Below are positions 1-8,542 of a DNA stretch of 64,000 nucleotides, piece by piece (the stretch's first letter is position 1; each line of letters begins with the position of its first letter). The DNA is from Caldifarciminota bacterium UBA1063. Lineage in GTDB: Bacteria; Hydrothermota; Hydrothermia; UBA1063. The notes beneath the pieces are model-generated. The model was not told the DNA's origin. It searched no databases and worked only from the letters and a program-made list of their open reading frames with translations. The stretch is taken from positions 3,131 through 67,130 of the forward strand of contig DCDE01000013.1 of NCBI GenBank assembly GCA_002316275.1. Direction: 5' to 3'. The position numbers were made by a program, and so were the translations under genes.

Positions 1-1065
1 ACAAAAACAGGCGAAGATTCCGTCGTAATTTGTGAAAAATGTGGATATGCGGCGAACGCTGAGGTTGCTGAAGCTAATATCATAGAAAACGGATCAAAAG
101 AAAATTTTAGCGAAAAAAAAATAGTCCACACCCCAAATGCGAGAAGTGTTGAAGATGTGGCTCATTTCCTCGACGTGGAGCCTTCACATATTGTAAAGAG
201 CCTCCTATATGTATCGGAGAAGGGGCAAACTGCCATGGTCTTAATTCGGGGCGATTATGAAATAAATGAAGCTAAACTCCTCAGTAAATTAGGAACAGAT
301 TTTCAACTTGCTTCTCCAGACTTTATTAAAGAAAGATTTGGAATAGAACCCGGTTTCATAGGGCCAGATGGGCTTGCTGCGGATAAGATTATAGCTGACG
401 AAAGTGTAAGACAAGTTGAAAGATTCGTAGCTGGTTCTAATAAAGATGACTATCATATTGTTGGGTTAAAACTCAGTGATATTAGAATAGATGAATTTGC
501 TGATCTTCGCCTTGTCCGCGAAGGCGATTTATGCAGCCGTTGTAATGCTCCACTAAAAATATTAAATGCTATAGAAGTCGGTCATATATTTAAATTGGGA
601 ACAAAATACTCTGATAGTCTGGATGTAAAGTATGCAGATTACGATGGCACTCTAAAACCTATAATAATGGGCAGCTATGGCATCGGTGTCGGAAGGATAA
701 TGGCAGCAGCTATTGAACTATTCAATGATGAAAAGGGTATAATATGGCCTTTTGCAATCGCTCCGTATGAGGTCAATCTCATTGAAATTAATCCTGCCAA
801 AACAAGCAATTTTAGCGACAATGTATACGAATTAATGACTAAATCGGGCTTTGATACTATTTGGGATGAAAGGAACATATCAGCAGGAATAAAGTTCAAA
901 GACGCCGAACTCATCGGAATTCCCATAAACATAATTATAAGTGAAAACAAAGCCGCCAGAGGAGAAGCAGAAATTCAAATTAGAAAAGATGCATCTAAGT
1001 ATGATATAAAAGTTGAAAATCTTGTGCAAGCGATTAACACCATTATCGAGGAGAAGAGGTTGTGA
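1..1065 (+). CDS. proS: Prolyl-tRNA synthetase, C-terminal part (5' end outside window)
   Basis: ProRS charges tRNA-Pro with proline in the cytoplasm. The reading frame is open from base 1, so the gene begins upstream; 354 codons remain. Visible in order: a conserved CEKCGYAANAE block (about bases 31-63), the YbaK-like editing insertion that hydrolyses misacylated Ala-tRNA-Pro (about bases 130-460), class II motif 3 (GSYGIGVGR, about bases 670-696), then the anticodon-binding domain starting near GIIWPFAIAPYEV. The editing insertion marks it as the bacterial type. A GTG at 157 would fall inside the editing domain and is not the real start. It overlaps rimP by 4 bases (GTGA), so the two are probably translationally coupled. 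Confidence 0.97.
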   Translation, partial: TKTGEDSVVICEKCGYAANAEVAEANIIENGSKENFSEKKIVHTPNARSVEDVAHFLDVEPSHIVKSLLYVSEKGQTAMVLIRGDYEINEAKLLSKLGTDFQLASPDFIKERFGIEPGFIGPDGLAADKIIADESVRQVERFVAGSNKDDYHIVGLKLSDIRIDEFADLRLVREGDLCSRCNAPLKILNAIEVGHIFKLGTKYSDSLDVKYADYDGTLKPIIMGSYGIGVGRIMAAAIELFNDEKGIIWPFAIAPYEVNLIEINPAKTSNFSDNVYELMTKSGFDTIWDERNISAGIKFKDAELIGIPINIIISENKAARGEAEIQIRKDASKYDIKVENLVQAINTIIEEKRL

Positions 1066-1505
1066 ACGCTAATAATTATAAAGACATTGAAGAAAGAGTG
1101 CTCGAAATGATAGAAAAAATTACCGAAGGTACAGGTATAATGATTGTTGATGTTTCAATAAAGGGTATCGGCGGCAAGAAAAAACTGGAGGTCTCCATTG
1201 ACAGAGAAGGTGGAATAACTTTAAGCGAGTGTGAGAAAATATCCAATGAGATATCGCTCTTATTAGACTCAGAAAATATAATTCCTGGTTCTTACATACT
1301 TGAAGTTGGAAGTCCAGGGCTTAATAGAATTCTTAAGACGGACAGAGAACTCGCCTGGGCGAAAGGTAAAAGGGTCATCATATATACTAAAGATAAAAGT
1401 TATTCGGGTGGACTAAAGGCCGTTGATAATGAATTTATTTATATTGATTCAGGGGAGAAAATCCCCCGAGTTGATATTAAAAAAATAAAATTGAACGAGG
1501 TGTAA
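1062..1505 (+). CDS. rimP: Ribosome maturation factor RimP
   Basis: RimP assists late maturation of the 30S subunit. At 147 residues it is family length. The conserved central block YILEVGSPGLNR (variant of the family LEVSSPGLDR signature) is present, followed by the small beta-barrel C-terminal domain (RVIIYTKDKSYSGG onward). The start is GTG, supported by an upstream GAGGAGAAGAGG purine run and the 4-base overlap with proS. The order rimP-nusA-infB is one of the most conserved bacterial operons, which makes the call secure. Confidence 0.95.
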   Translation: MNANNYKDIEERVLEMIEKITEGTGIMIVDVSIKGIGGKKKLEVSIDREGGITLSECEKISNEISLLLDSENIIPGSYILEVGSPGLNRILKTDRELAWAKGKRVIIYTKDKSYSGGLKAVDNEFIYIDSGEKIPRVDIKKIKLNEV

Positions 1506-1506
1506 A

Positions 1507-2790
1507 ATGGCAGTAAATGAAATAGATCAATTAATACAAAGGATTGCAAGTGAGCGAAAGCTGTCTAAGGAATTTGTCGTCGAAAAATTTAAGGAAGCAG
1601 TCGTTGATGTACTAAAAAAAAGACGTGGACCAAATTCCTCTTTTCATGTCTTATACGACCCTAAAGATGGATTCTCAATTATCACAGAAAAGATTGTAAA
1701 AGAAAACCCCCAGGATCCTAACACAGAGATCTCTATTGAAGAGGCTACAAAAATCTCTCCGGATGTTAAAGTGGACCAAAAAGTTGAGATTAAAGAAGAT
1801 TTTAGGACTATTGGAAGAAGGTACATGAGTCATATCTCCGAAGCATTCCTTAGAAAACTTACCGAGGAAACGAAGAAACGGGAATATGAGAACCTAATGA
1901 AAAAGATTGGTGAGAAAATTGAGGGAACTGTTCTAAGAATCGAAAGGGATGAAATTGTATTAAGTCTTGGAAATGTCGAGGCTTCACTTCCATTTTCGGA
2001 GCTTTTACCTGGAGACAAAATCCAGAACCTTAGAAATGTTAAAAGACTGAAAGCAGTAATTTTAGAAGTGCAAGACACAAAAGAGAAAAAGGAAAAGAAG
2101 AAGTATACTTCTCCAGTTATCTTATCGCGTACTCACCCAAACTTTCTAAAAAAACTCCTTGAAGATGAGATACCCGATATTGCCACTGGGCTTATAGAAA
2201 TAAAACAAATTGCCAGAATCCCCGGAAGGAGAGCAAAAGTATCCGTAAAGCCTAAAAGACCAGAAAGTGTCGACATTGGATCAATAATTGGAGTTAAGGG
2301 ACAGATAATCAAGTCAATAACCGATGAGTTGGGTGGTGAAAGAATCGATATAATCAGGTATAGTGAAAACCCCTATAAACATGTGGCAAATGCATTATCA
2401 CCTGCAAAAGACATATTGTGCGTCTTTGATGACGAGGAAAAATACGTAGCAATTGTATCAGATGCAGACTTGCCAATTGCGAAAGGAGAGGATGCCATTA
2501 ATGCAATACTTGCATCTAAGCTTGTGGGCAAGGATGTTCTGGTATGCCCTTTAAAGGACTTTGAACGAGTTAAACCTGCAAAGGGTATCACAATATTAGA
2601 GCTGGGGGAGGAAGTGCCCGCGAATATTATCCAAATCCTGAGAGAAAATGGGCTTTATTACTTCAAAGATTTGAAATCGTTACCCACACTCTCTGAGTTA
2701 AAGAGAATCGGCTTTAAAGAAGACCAGGCAATAAAGCTACTTGAGATACTTGAAAACAAAATTGTTGAGAAGGAGAAAGATGGAAAGTAA
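1507..2790 (+). CDS. nusA: Transcription termination/antitermination protein NusA
   Basis: NusA binds RNA polymerase and nascent RNA and modulates pausing, termination and antitermination. In the 427 residues I see the N-terminal polymerase-binding domain (about 1-125), an S1 domain (about 135-200, GEKIEGTVLRIERDEIVLSLG), paired KH domains (about 205-345, including GVKGQIIKSITDELGGERIDI), and a helix-hairpin-helix unit at the C-terminus (about 375-420, ILRENGLYYFKDL). The S1-KH1-KH2 order is diagnostic. The start ATG follows GAGGTG, one base after rimP. The last 11 bases overlap infB. Confidence 0.97.
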   Translation: MAVNEIDQLIQRIASERKLSKEFVVEKFKEAVVDVLKKRRGPNSSFHVLYDPKDGFSIITEKIVKENPQDPNTEISIEEATKISPDVKVDQKVEIKEDFRTIGRRYMSHISEAFLRKLTEETKKREYENLMKKIGEKIEGTVLRIERDEIVLSLGNVEASLPFSELLPGDKIQNLRNVKRLKAVILEVQDTKEKKEKKKYTSPVILSRTHPNFLKKLLEDEIPDIATGLIEIKQIARIPGRRAKVSVKPKRPESVDIGSIIGVKGQIIKSITDELGGERIDIIRYSENPYKHVANALSPAKDILCVFDDEEKYVAIVSDADLPIAKGEDAINAILASKLVGKDVLVCPLKDFERVKPAKGITILELGEEVPANIIQILRENGLYYFKDLKSLPTLSELKRIGFKEDQAIKLLEILENKIVEKEKDGK

Positions 2791-4897
2791 AGAAATTAGG
2801 AGAATTGGGGATCTTGCGAAAGAATTAGATTTGACTGCAAAAACAGTCATTTCCATTCTGTCTGAGATGAAGTTTAAGGTAAGTTCTCCACGTGATCCCC
2901 TAACTCCTGAAATGGAGTCAGCCGTCAGGGAATATCTTCAAAAGGAAAAAGAAGAAGCCCGGAGGGAACTAGAGAGAAAAAAACAGATTTGGGGAGAGAA
3001 TAAAGAAAATTCAGAACAGAAAGTAAAATCGCCACAGAATAGCAAGTCGCCTGCAAAGCCCCAAGAAAGGTATAAAGAAACTATCGCAAAAATGACAAGA
3101 AGGCATGAAAAGCCTAAGAAAAAGTTCATAGAAGAACCTGTTAAAGACATTGAATACGAACCGAAGAAGCTCGAATTGTACAACAGATCTATAACAGTTG
3201 GTGACCTTGCAAAAATGTTGGGGATATCTCCAGCTGAAATTATCCAGAAGCTATTCAGCATGGGAATGATGGTCACAATTAATCACACCCTCGATGAAGA
3301 AACTATCGATATAATAGCAGATGAATATGGCTACAATGTTGAATTTTCTGAAGGGAAAGGCAGTGTATCTGTTGAGCATGAAGTTTTTGAAGAAGAGCGA
3401 TCACCGGTGGTCACAGTCATGGGTCATGTAGATCATGGTAAAACTACACTTTTGGACTTTATACGCCATACTAACGTTGCAAAAAAAGAAGTCGGTGAAA
3501 TTACACAACATATAGGTGCTTATCAGGTCGAATATCAGGGTAAAAGGATTACATTTCTTGATACCCCAGGTCACGAAGCGTTCACAGCAATGAGAGCAAG
3601 AGGGGCTCAGGTAACAGATATAATAGTGCTCGTTGTATCAGCCGTTGAAGGAGTGAAGGAACAGACTGTAGAAGCAATAAATCATGCAAAAAGCGCTAGA
3701 GTCCCTATAATTGTTGCAATAAACAAGATAGATTTACCAAACGCTGACCCTGAAAGGGTAAGGAGGGAACTTACTCAATATAGTCTAATACCTGAAGAGT
3801 GGGGCGGTGATACATTGATGGTAGATATTTCAGCCAAAACAGGGAAAAATGTTGATGAACTACTTCTTGGGATTTTACTCAAAGCCGAGGAAATGAAATT
3901 AAAATCTACTTCCTTAGGCCCTGCAAAAGGAGTTGTCATAGAATCAAGAATTGATAGAGGTAAAGGCCCACTTGCCTCAGTTCTAATACAGAGGGGCACT
4001 CTTAAAGTTAGGGATAATTTTGTTGCTGGTCTGACCTATGGAAGAGTTAGGGCTATGTTTAATGACTGGGGCGAGAAAATTGAATATGCAGGCCCATCAA
4101 CACCTGTTGCAATTCAAGGTTGTGAGGAATTACCCGTATCTGGCGATTCATTTGAAGTAGTACCAAGTGATACTGATGCAAGAAGGATTGCGGAAGAAAG
4201 GAAGAAGCTGAAAAAGGAACAAATCCAGAGAGGTGAATATACTTTAATTCTTAAAACAATTCAAGAAAAGATTAAGTTAGGTGAGCTTAAAGAACTCACT
4301 CTTATTGTAAAGGCTGACTGCTATGGCTCTGTAGAGGCAATACAGGACTCTCTATCAAAGATGTCTGTCAAGGACGTAAAGCCCAATATAATCTATTCTA
4401 GTGTCGGTGCGGTCACAGAAAACGATGTAGAGCTTGCCCATACTGCACAGGGTGTCATTATAGCTTTCAATACGCCAGTGGAACAGAAAGCCAAAATTAA
4501 AGCCAAAGAACTTGGAGTAACTATAAAAACAACGAGACTAATCTATGAACTCATCGAAGATGTGGAAAAAATGCTAAAGGGGCTCGTTGAGCCTGTTACA
4601 AAAGAAGTAATACTTGGCAAGGCTGAAGTTAGAAGACTCTTCAGAATTCCCAAGATTGGAGTGGTTGCTGGTAGCTACGTTATTGATGGTACAATTCAAA
4701 AGAATGCAAGAGCAAGAGTGTATAGAGATGGAGAAAAGATTTTTGAAGGTAGATTCTCAAGTCTAAAGCGGTTTCAAGATGACGTAAGAGAGGTTCAAAG
4801 CGGCTTCGAGTGCGGAATTAAGATCGAAGGATTTGATAAGCTAAAAGAGGGCGATATTATTGAGTGTTATAACATTGAGCAGGTCTTTGAATTTTAA
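2780..4897 (+). CDS. infB: Translation initiation factor IF-2
   Basis: IF-2 is the GTPase that places initiator tRNA on the 30S subunit and promotes subunit joining. I chose the ATG at 2780, giving 705 residues starting MESKEIRRIG, because AAGGAGAAAG lies just before it; an in-frame ATG at 2741 has no such signal and adds 13 basic residues. Domains: IF2_N (about 1-55), a charged linker, a second IF2_N (about 135-190), then the G domain with GHVDHGKT (about 214-221), DTPGHEAF (about 260) and NKID (about 314), followed by domains II-IV. Overlaps nusA by 11 bases. rbfA, the usual follower, is not next. Confidence 0.97.
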   Translation: MESKEIRRIGDLAKELDLTAKTVISILSEMKFKVSSPRDPLTPEMESAVREYLQKEKEEARRELERKKQIWGENKENSEQKVKSPQNSKSPAKPQERYKETIAKMTRRHEKPKKKFIEEPVKDIEYEPKKLELYNRSITVGDLAKMLGISPAEIIQKLFSMGMMVTINHTLDEETIDIIADEYGYNVEFSEGKGSVSVEHEVFEEERSPVVTVMGHVDHGKTTLLDFIRHTNVAKKEVGEITQHIGAYQVEYQGKRITFLDTPGHEAFTAMRARGAQVTDIIVLVVSAVEGVKEQTVEAINHAKSARVPIIVAINKIDLPNADPERVRRELTQYSLIPEEWGGDTLMVDISAKTGKNVDELLLGILLKAEEMKLKSTSLGPAKGVVIESRIDRGKGPLASVLIQRGTLKVRDNFVAGLTYGRVRAMFNDWGEKIEYAGPSTPVAIQGCEELPVSGDSFEVVPSDTDARRIAEERKKLKKEQIQRGEYTLILKTIQEKIKLGELKELTLIVKADCYGSVEAIQDSLSKMSVKDVKPNIIYSSVGAVTENDVELAHTAQGVIIAFNTPVEQKAKIKAKELGVTIKTTRLIYELIEDVEKMLKGLVEPVTKEVILGKAEVRRLFRIPKIGVVAGSYVIDGTIQKNARARVYRDGEKIFEGRFSSLKRFQDDVREVQSGFECGIKIEGFDKLKEGDIIECYNIEQVFEF

Positions 4898-4906
4898 ATT
4901 TTAAAA

Positions 4907-5188
4907 ATGCTTATCGGAGTACTTGTACTTGATTTATATTTGCCCATGTGCAATTCGTTAAAAGAGAAAAGAAGTGTTGTTAAAAGATTAAAGGATAAGA
5001 TAAGGAACAGTTTTAATGTCTCGGTATCCGAGCTTGACGATCAAGATATTTGGAGGCGCACCCAAATTGGTGTTTCGTGTATCTCTATGAATGGGAAGGA
5101 TGCCAACAATATACTCTCAAAAATTGTCAACCTTGTTGAGTCCGATGGCTCAGTAGAAGTCCTAGATTACAAGATTAGCTTTCTCTGA
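4907..5188 (+). CDS. DUF503 (YlxP-like) protein
   Basis: A 93-residue protein of the DUF503/YlxP family, found in many bacteria between infB and rbfA but without an established molecular function. The family signature is clear: a hydrophobic strand (LIGVLVLDLYLP), NSLKEKRSVVKRLKDKIRNSFNVSVSELD, then WRRTQIGVSCIS. It starts 9 bases after infB, and there is no good ribosome binding site, so it may depend on coupling to infB translation. Its position supports a link to ribosome biogenesis, but that is inference. Confidence 0.9.
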   Translation: MLIGVLVLDLYLPMCNSLKEKRSVVKRLKDKIRNSFNVSVSELDDQDIWRRTQIGVSCISMNGKDANNILSKIVNLVESDGSVEVLDYKISFL

Positions 5189-5204
5189 GAGAAGAAAAAT
5201 TGTA

Positions 5205-5471
5205 ATGAAGGAACGAAAAGTGCCGATAAAGAATAAGTTAGGCATTCATGCCAGACCAGCAACTTTAATTGCCCAAACTGCCAATCAGTTTGAATCCGAT
5301 GTTTATATATGTAAAGATGATATTGAAGTAAATGGCAAGAGCGTCCTCGGATTAATGATGCTTGTGGCGCCACAGGGTAGCGAAATAACTATAAGATGCG
5401 AAGGAGCAGACGAAGAGGAGGCTATTGAAGCAATATCGAAAATTATAGAGGAGGGATTCGGTGAGGAGTAG
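5205..5471 (+). CDS. ptsH: Phosphocarrier protein HPr
   Basis: HPr is the small phosphocarrier of the phosphoenolpyruvate phosphotransferase system. The 88-residue protein carries the active-site His15 in GIHARPA and the regulatory Ser46 in NGKSVLGLMML, both at canonical numbering. Ser46 is the target of HPr kinase/phosphorylase, encoded here at 24862-25830. Enzyme I follows with an 11-base overlap. No sugar-specific enzyme II is in this window, so the system may be largely regulatory. Placement inside an infB/tsaE operon is unusual. Confidence 0.96.
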   Translation: MKERKVPIKNKLGIHARPATLIAQTANQFESDVYICKDDIEVNGKSVLGLMMLVAPQGSEITIRCEGADEEEAIEAISKIIEEGFGEE

Positions 5472-7194
5472 CCAAGAGCTCAAACTTAAAGGTATTCCTG
5501 TCTCTCCGGGAATTGTAATTGCTCCTGTGAAAATCTTTAAAAGAAAACGGGCCCAAGTCAAAGAGAGAATACTTAAACCGACAGAAATCGAGGACGAGGT
5601 TTCTAAGTTTACGAAAGGTACTGAAAAACTTATATCGGTGTTGAACGAACTTAAAATGGAGACTAAAGAAGAGAATCTTGCTCGACTCTTAGATGTAGAG
5701 ATTTCCATTCTAAATGATACAGAGATGCAAAATGACGTAATATTATTAATTCGAAACAAAAGACGCAATGCTGAGTCAGCCATTAGTTCAGTTTTCAATA
5801 ATAGAAAAGAGTCTCTGTTGAAACATGAATCTTCTTACATGCGTGAAAGGGCAAACGAACTCGAAAGGTTGGGTATGGATCTTATAGCAATGATCAATGA
5901 TGACTATTCCAGAGAAGACTTTGGATTCGATGGAATTATTGCGACAGAAAGCCTTTCCATAGAACAAGCCTTGAGAATAGTCCGCAGTAATGCAAAGGGC
6001 GTAGTTACAGAGGTAGGTGGGCGTACAGAGCATTCCGCGCTTATCTTGAGGAATTTCGAAGTCCCGACAGTCTTTGGCATAGAAAAAATTACAAAACTGG
6101 TTGAAGACGGGGATACAATGATTCTTGATGGCGGAAAGGGAGTTGTTATAATAAATCCTATGGATTCAACTCTGAACAGGTATTTTTTCATTAAAAGCGG
6201 ATATGAGAGGTATGAATCAGGTCTGGCAAGCGAGAGAGATCTTCCAGCAATAACCGTTGACGGAAAAGAAATTGGGCTCTATGCTAACATCGACATTCCG
6301 GAAGAAGCGGATAGGCTTTTAGACTTGGGAAAATATGGTATAGGATTATTCAGAACAGAGATGGTTTTCAACGAATATTCATCGGATGAAGAAAAACAGT
6401 ATCAGATTTATTACGATATAGCCAAAAAAGTATATCCAAATTCTGTAACTATCAGGTCGTTTGATGTCGGGGGAGACAAGTTTTATAGCGATTACACTGA
6501 AGAAAACCCTTTCCTCGGTTTGAGAGGTATAAGAGTATTATTAGAAGAACAGGAAGTCTTCGAGAGGCAAATTAGAGCTGTTATCCGTGCCAATGTTCAT
6601 AGCAACATTAGGTTTATGATTCCAATGGTGTCAAATTATGAAGAAGTCCTTGAAGCAAAAAAAATATTCCTGAGGAATAAGAAATTACTCGAGAAACAGC
6701 AAAACAATGTGAATCAGCCAAGATTTGGTGTTATGATAGAAGTTCCTTCTGCAGTTTTTATTCTCGAACACATTGCAGAGTTAGTTGATTTTGTTAGCAT
6801 AGGTACAAATGACCTTACGCAATATACCTTAGCTGTTAATAGAAAAAGTTTACGGGTATCTAAATTGTTTAACCACCTTCATCCTGCTGTGTTAAAATTA
6901 ATTCAGATAACAACGGATATTTGTAGGGAAAAGAATATTGTTGTAGCATCCTGTGGTGAGATGGCATCGGATCCCTACGGAGTCGTGTTACTCGTAGGTT
7001 TTGGGATCGATGAGATTTCCTGTCCTTCTTCAAGAATTTTAGAAGTAAAGTCGCTAATAAGGAGGATCAATCTCTCAGATGCTGAGCAAATTGCTGCTGA
7101 AGCCGTTAAAAAAAGCAATCATAGAGCGGTAAAAGATCTCGTTGGTGAATATCTTAAAAGTGTCATGCCAGAATTATTAGAATTCTATGAATGA
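5461..7194 (+). CDS. ptsI: PTS enzyme I (phosphoenolpyruvate-protein phosphotransferase)
   Basis: Enzyme I takes phosphate from PEP and passes it to HPr His15. At 577 residues it is standard length. The phospho-accepting His lies in GGRTEHSALILRN (about residue 191). The C-terminal PEP-binding barrel shows RTEMVF, GLRGIR, SIGTNDLTQYTLAVNR and the catalytic Cys in SCGEMASDP (about residue 498). The start is GTG at 5461, overlapping ptsH. All catalytic elements are intact, so it should be active. It overlaps tsaE by 8 bases. Confidence 0.96.
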   Translation: MRSSQELKLKGIPVSPGIVIAPVKIFKRKRAQVKERILKPTEIEDEVSKFTKGTEKLISVLNELKMETKEENLARLLDVEISILNDTEMQNDVILLIRNKRRNAESAISSVFNNRKESLLKHESSYMRERANELERLGMDLIAMINDDYSREDFGFDGIIATESLSIEQALRIVRSNAKGVVTEVGGRTEHSALILRNFEVPTVFGIEKITKLVEDGDTMILDGGKGVVIINPMDSTLNRYFFIKSGYERYESGLASERDLPAITVDGKEIGLYANIDIPEEADRLLDLGKYGIGLFRTEMVFNEYSSDEEKQYQIYYDIAKKVYPNSVTIRSFDVGGDKFYSDYTEENPFLGLRGIRVLLEEQEVFERQIRAVIRANVHSNIRFMIPMVSNYEEVLEAKKIFLRNKKLLEKQQNNVNQPRFGVMIEVPSAVFILEHIAELVDFVSIGTNDLTQYTLAVNRKSLRVSKLFNHLHPAVLKLIQITTDICREKNIVVASCGEMASDPYGVVLLVGFGIDEISCPSSRILEVKSLIRRINLSDAEQIAAEAVKKSNHRAVKDLVGEYLKSVMPELLEFYE

Positions 7195-7669
7195 AGGATT
7201 CTCCATAGAAAGCTCTTCTCCTCGTAAAACAAAGAACATTGGAAGAAAGCTTGCAAGCCTAATCGAACCACCATTTGATATCCTGTTAAAAGGCGAGCTT
7301 GGTGCCGGAAAAACTGAATTCGTAAGAGGGTTCCTTTCATACTGGGGGCATAAAATTGTCCGGAGTCCTTCATTTACAGTTGTGAACTCCTTTGAAACCC
7401 CTAAGTACACAGTTCACCATATCGACCTTTTTAGAATAAGAGATACCGAAGAAATTTTAGTAAGAGGAATTTTAGATCTACTACTAGAAAATGATTCAAT
7501 TAGGTTTATTGAATGGCCTGAGCTCGTGCAGGATTTTATAAGCCCGGAAAAATCTATGATGTTAGAAATTGAAATATTAGGAACACGCAGAAGAGCTTTA
7601 CATTTCAGATGTATGGATAAAAAATTATTAAAAGATTTAAAGGTTTTAATACATTATGAGATTGAATGA
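7187..7669 (+). CDS. tsaE: tRNA threonylcarbamoyladenosine biosynthesis ATPase TsaE
   Basis: TsaE is the ATPase that works with TsaB and TsaD in making the t6A modification at position 37 of ANN-decoding tRNAs. The 160 residues include the P-loop GELGAGKTE (36-44), the SPSFTVVNSF motif, a HIDLFRI segment (typical family HxDxYR-like motif) and IEWPE near residue 110. The start overlaps the end of ptsI by 8 bases with no clear Shine-Dalgarno sequence, so coupling is likely. tsaB and tsaD are not in this window. Confidence 0.92.
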   Translation: MNEGFSIESSSPRKTKNIGRKLASLIEPPFDILLKGELGAGKTEFVRGFLSYWGHKIVRSPSFTVVNSFETPKYTVHHIDLFRIRDTEEILVRGILDLLLENDSIRFIEWPELVQDFISPEKSMMLEIEILGTRRRALHFRCMDKKLLKDLKVLIHYEIE

Positions 7670-8540
7670 AGCAATAGACAGCTTTATTGCATTTATTCTT
7701 GATGAACGAGGTTTGTCACTGAATACAATTTATGCCTACAAGAGGGATCTTACGAAGTTTCTGGAGTTCAGAGGTGATGTTGATGTATCTCGATTGAATT
7801 TAGAAGACATCGATGCCTTCGCTGAATTTCTGAGTTCACAAAAGTTATCACAAAATACAAAATCCAGAATATTTTCAAGCCTCAGATCGTTCTTCAGTTA
7901 CATCGAAATCGAAGAAATTTCTAAAAAGAGTATAGCCTCTGATATTCAAGTGCCACGAAAAGTTATTAAGCTTCCCAATTTCCTCACTGAAGAAGAGGTA
8001 AACAAGCTGCTCGAGACTCCAAATTTGGACACGCCTAAAGGTATTAGAGATCGTGCAATACTCGAATTTATGTATGCAACAGGAGTTAGAGTTTCTGAAT
8101 TAACAAATTTAAAACTTCAAGATCTTCTATTTGACGAAAAAATAGCAAGAATTAGAGGCAAAGGTGGGAAAGAACGCATAGTTCCTTTTAACGATTATGC
8201 AGAAAAGTTCTTATTACTATATATTTACGAGGCACGTTCGAAGATTTTAAAGAAGAGAGGAGAGGATAAAGTTTTCCTAAATCTAAGAGGGAACCCAATT
8301 TCAAGGGTCTCAATCTGGAAAATTTTAAAAGAATACACTCTAAAAGCTGGTATCTCTAAGAATATTTATCCACATATTCTAAGACATACGTTTGCAACCC
8401 ATATGCTAAAAAATGGCTGTGATCTTCGTACGCTCCAATTATTCTTAGGTCATTCATCGATGATCACAACTCAGATATATACTCACCTTGACAGGAAATA
8501 CTTGAGGGAAGTTCATAAGAAATTTCACCCCAGGGGATAA
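7656..8540 (+). CDS. Tyrosine site-specific recombinase of the XerC/XerD type
   Basis: Xer recombinases resolve chromosome dimers at dif. The 294-residue protein has the N-terminal SAM-like core-binding domain (about 1-90) and a C-terminal catalytic domain. The catalytic set is visible: Arg in ATGVRVSELTNL (about 145), Lys in RGKGGKERIVPF (about 170), HILRHTFATHML, LGHSSMITT and the nucleophile Tyr in TQIYTHLD (about 274). No sign of an integrated element around it supports a housekeeping role rather than a mobile integrase. I cannot decide between XerC, XerD and a single-Xer system. It ends two bases from the convergent aspS. Confidence 0.9.
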   Translation: MRLNEAIDSFIAFILDERGLSLNTIYAYKRDLTKFLEFRGDVDVSRLNLEDIDAFAEFLSSQKLSQNTKSRIFSSLRSFFSYIEIEEISKKSIASDIQVPRKVIKLPNFLTEEEVNKLLETPNLDTPKGIRDRAILEFMYATGVRVSELTNLKLQDLLFDEKIARIRGKGGKERIVPFNDYAEKFLLLYIYEARSKILKKRGEDKVFLNLRGNPISRVSIWKILKEYTLKAGISKNIYPHILRHTFATHMLKNGCDLRTLQLFLGHSSMITTQIYTHLDRKYLREVHKKFHPRG

Positions 8541-8542
8541 AA

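Noticed and set aside
675..950. Long open frame on the minus strand inside proS and similar frames opposite other genes (for example 5352-5798, 10530-10925, 32023-32349, 60754-61359)
   Set aside because: They lie opposite strongly recognisable genes, show no family motif and have no ribosome binding site or promoter; they are by-products of codon bias on the other strand.
2741..2779. Upstream ATG for infB at 2741
   Set aside because: It adds a basic 13-residue tail within nusA and has no ribosome binding site; ATG 2780 has AAGGAG directly before it.
4875..4906. Promoter directly before the DUF503 gene
   Set aside because: TTGAGC and TAAATT are present but with only 14 bases between them; translational coupling to infB is simpler.
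7656..8540. Tyrosine recombinase as the integrase of a mobile element
   Set aside because: It lies inside a housekeeping operon, is of XerC/D length and has no att repeats, phage genes or composition change around it.
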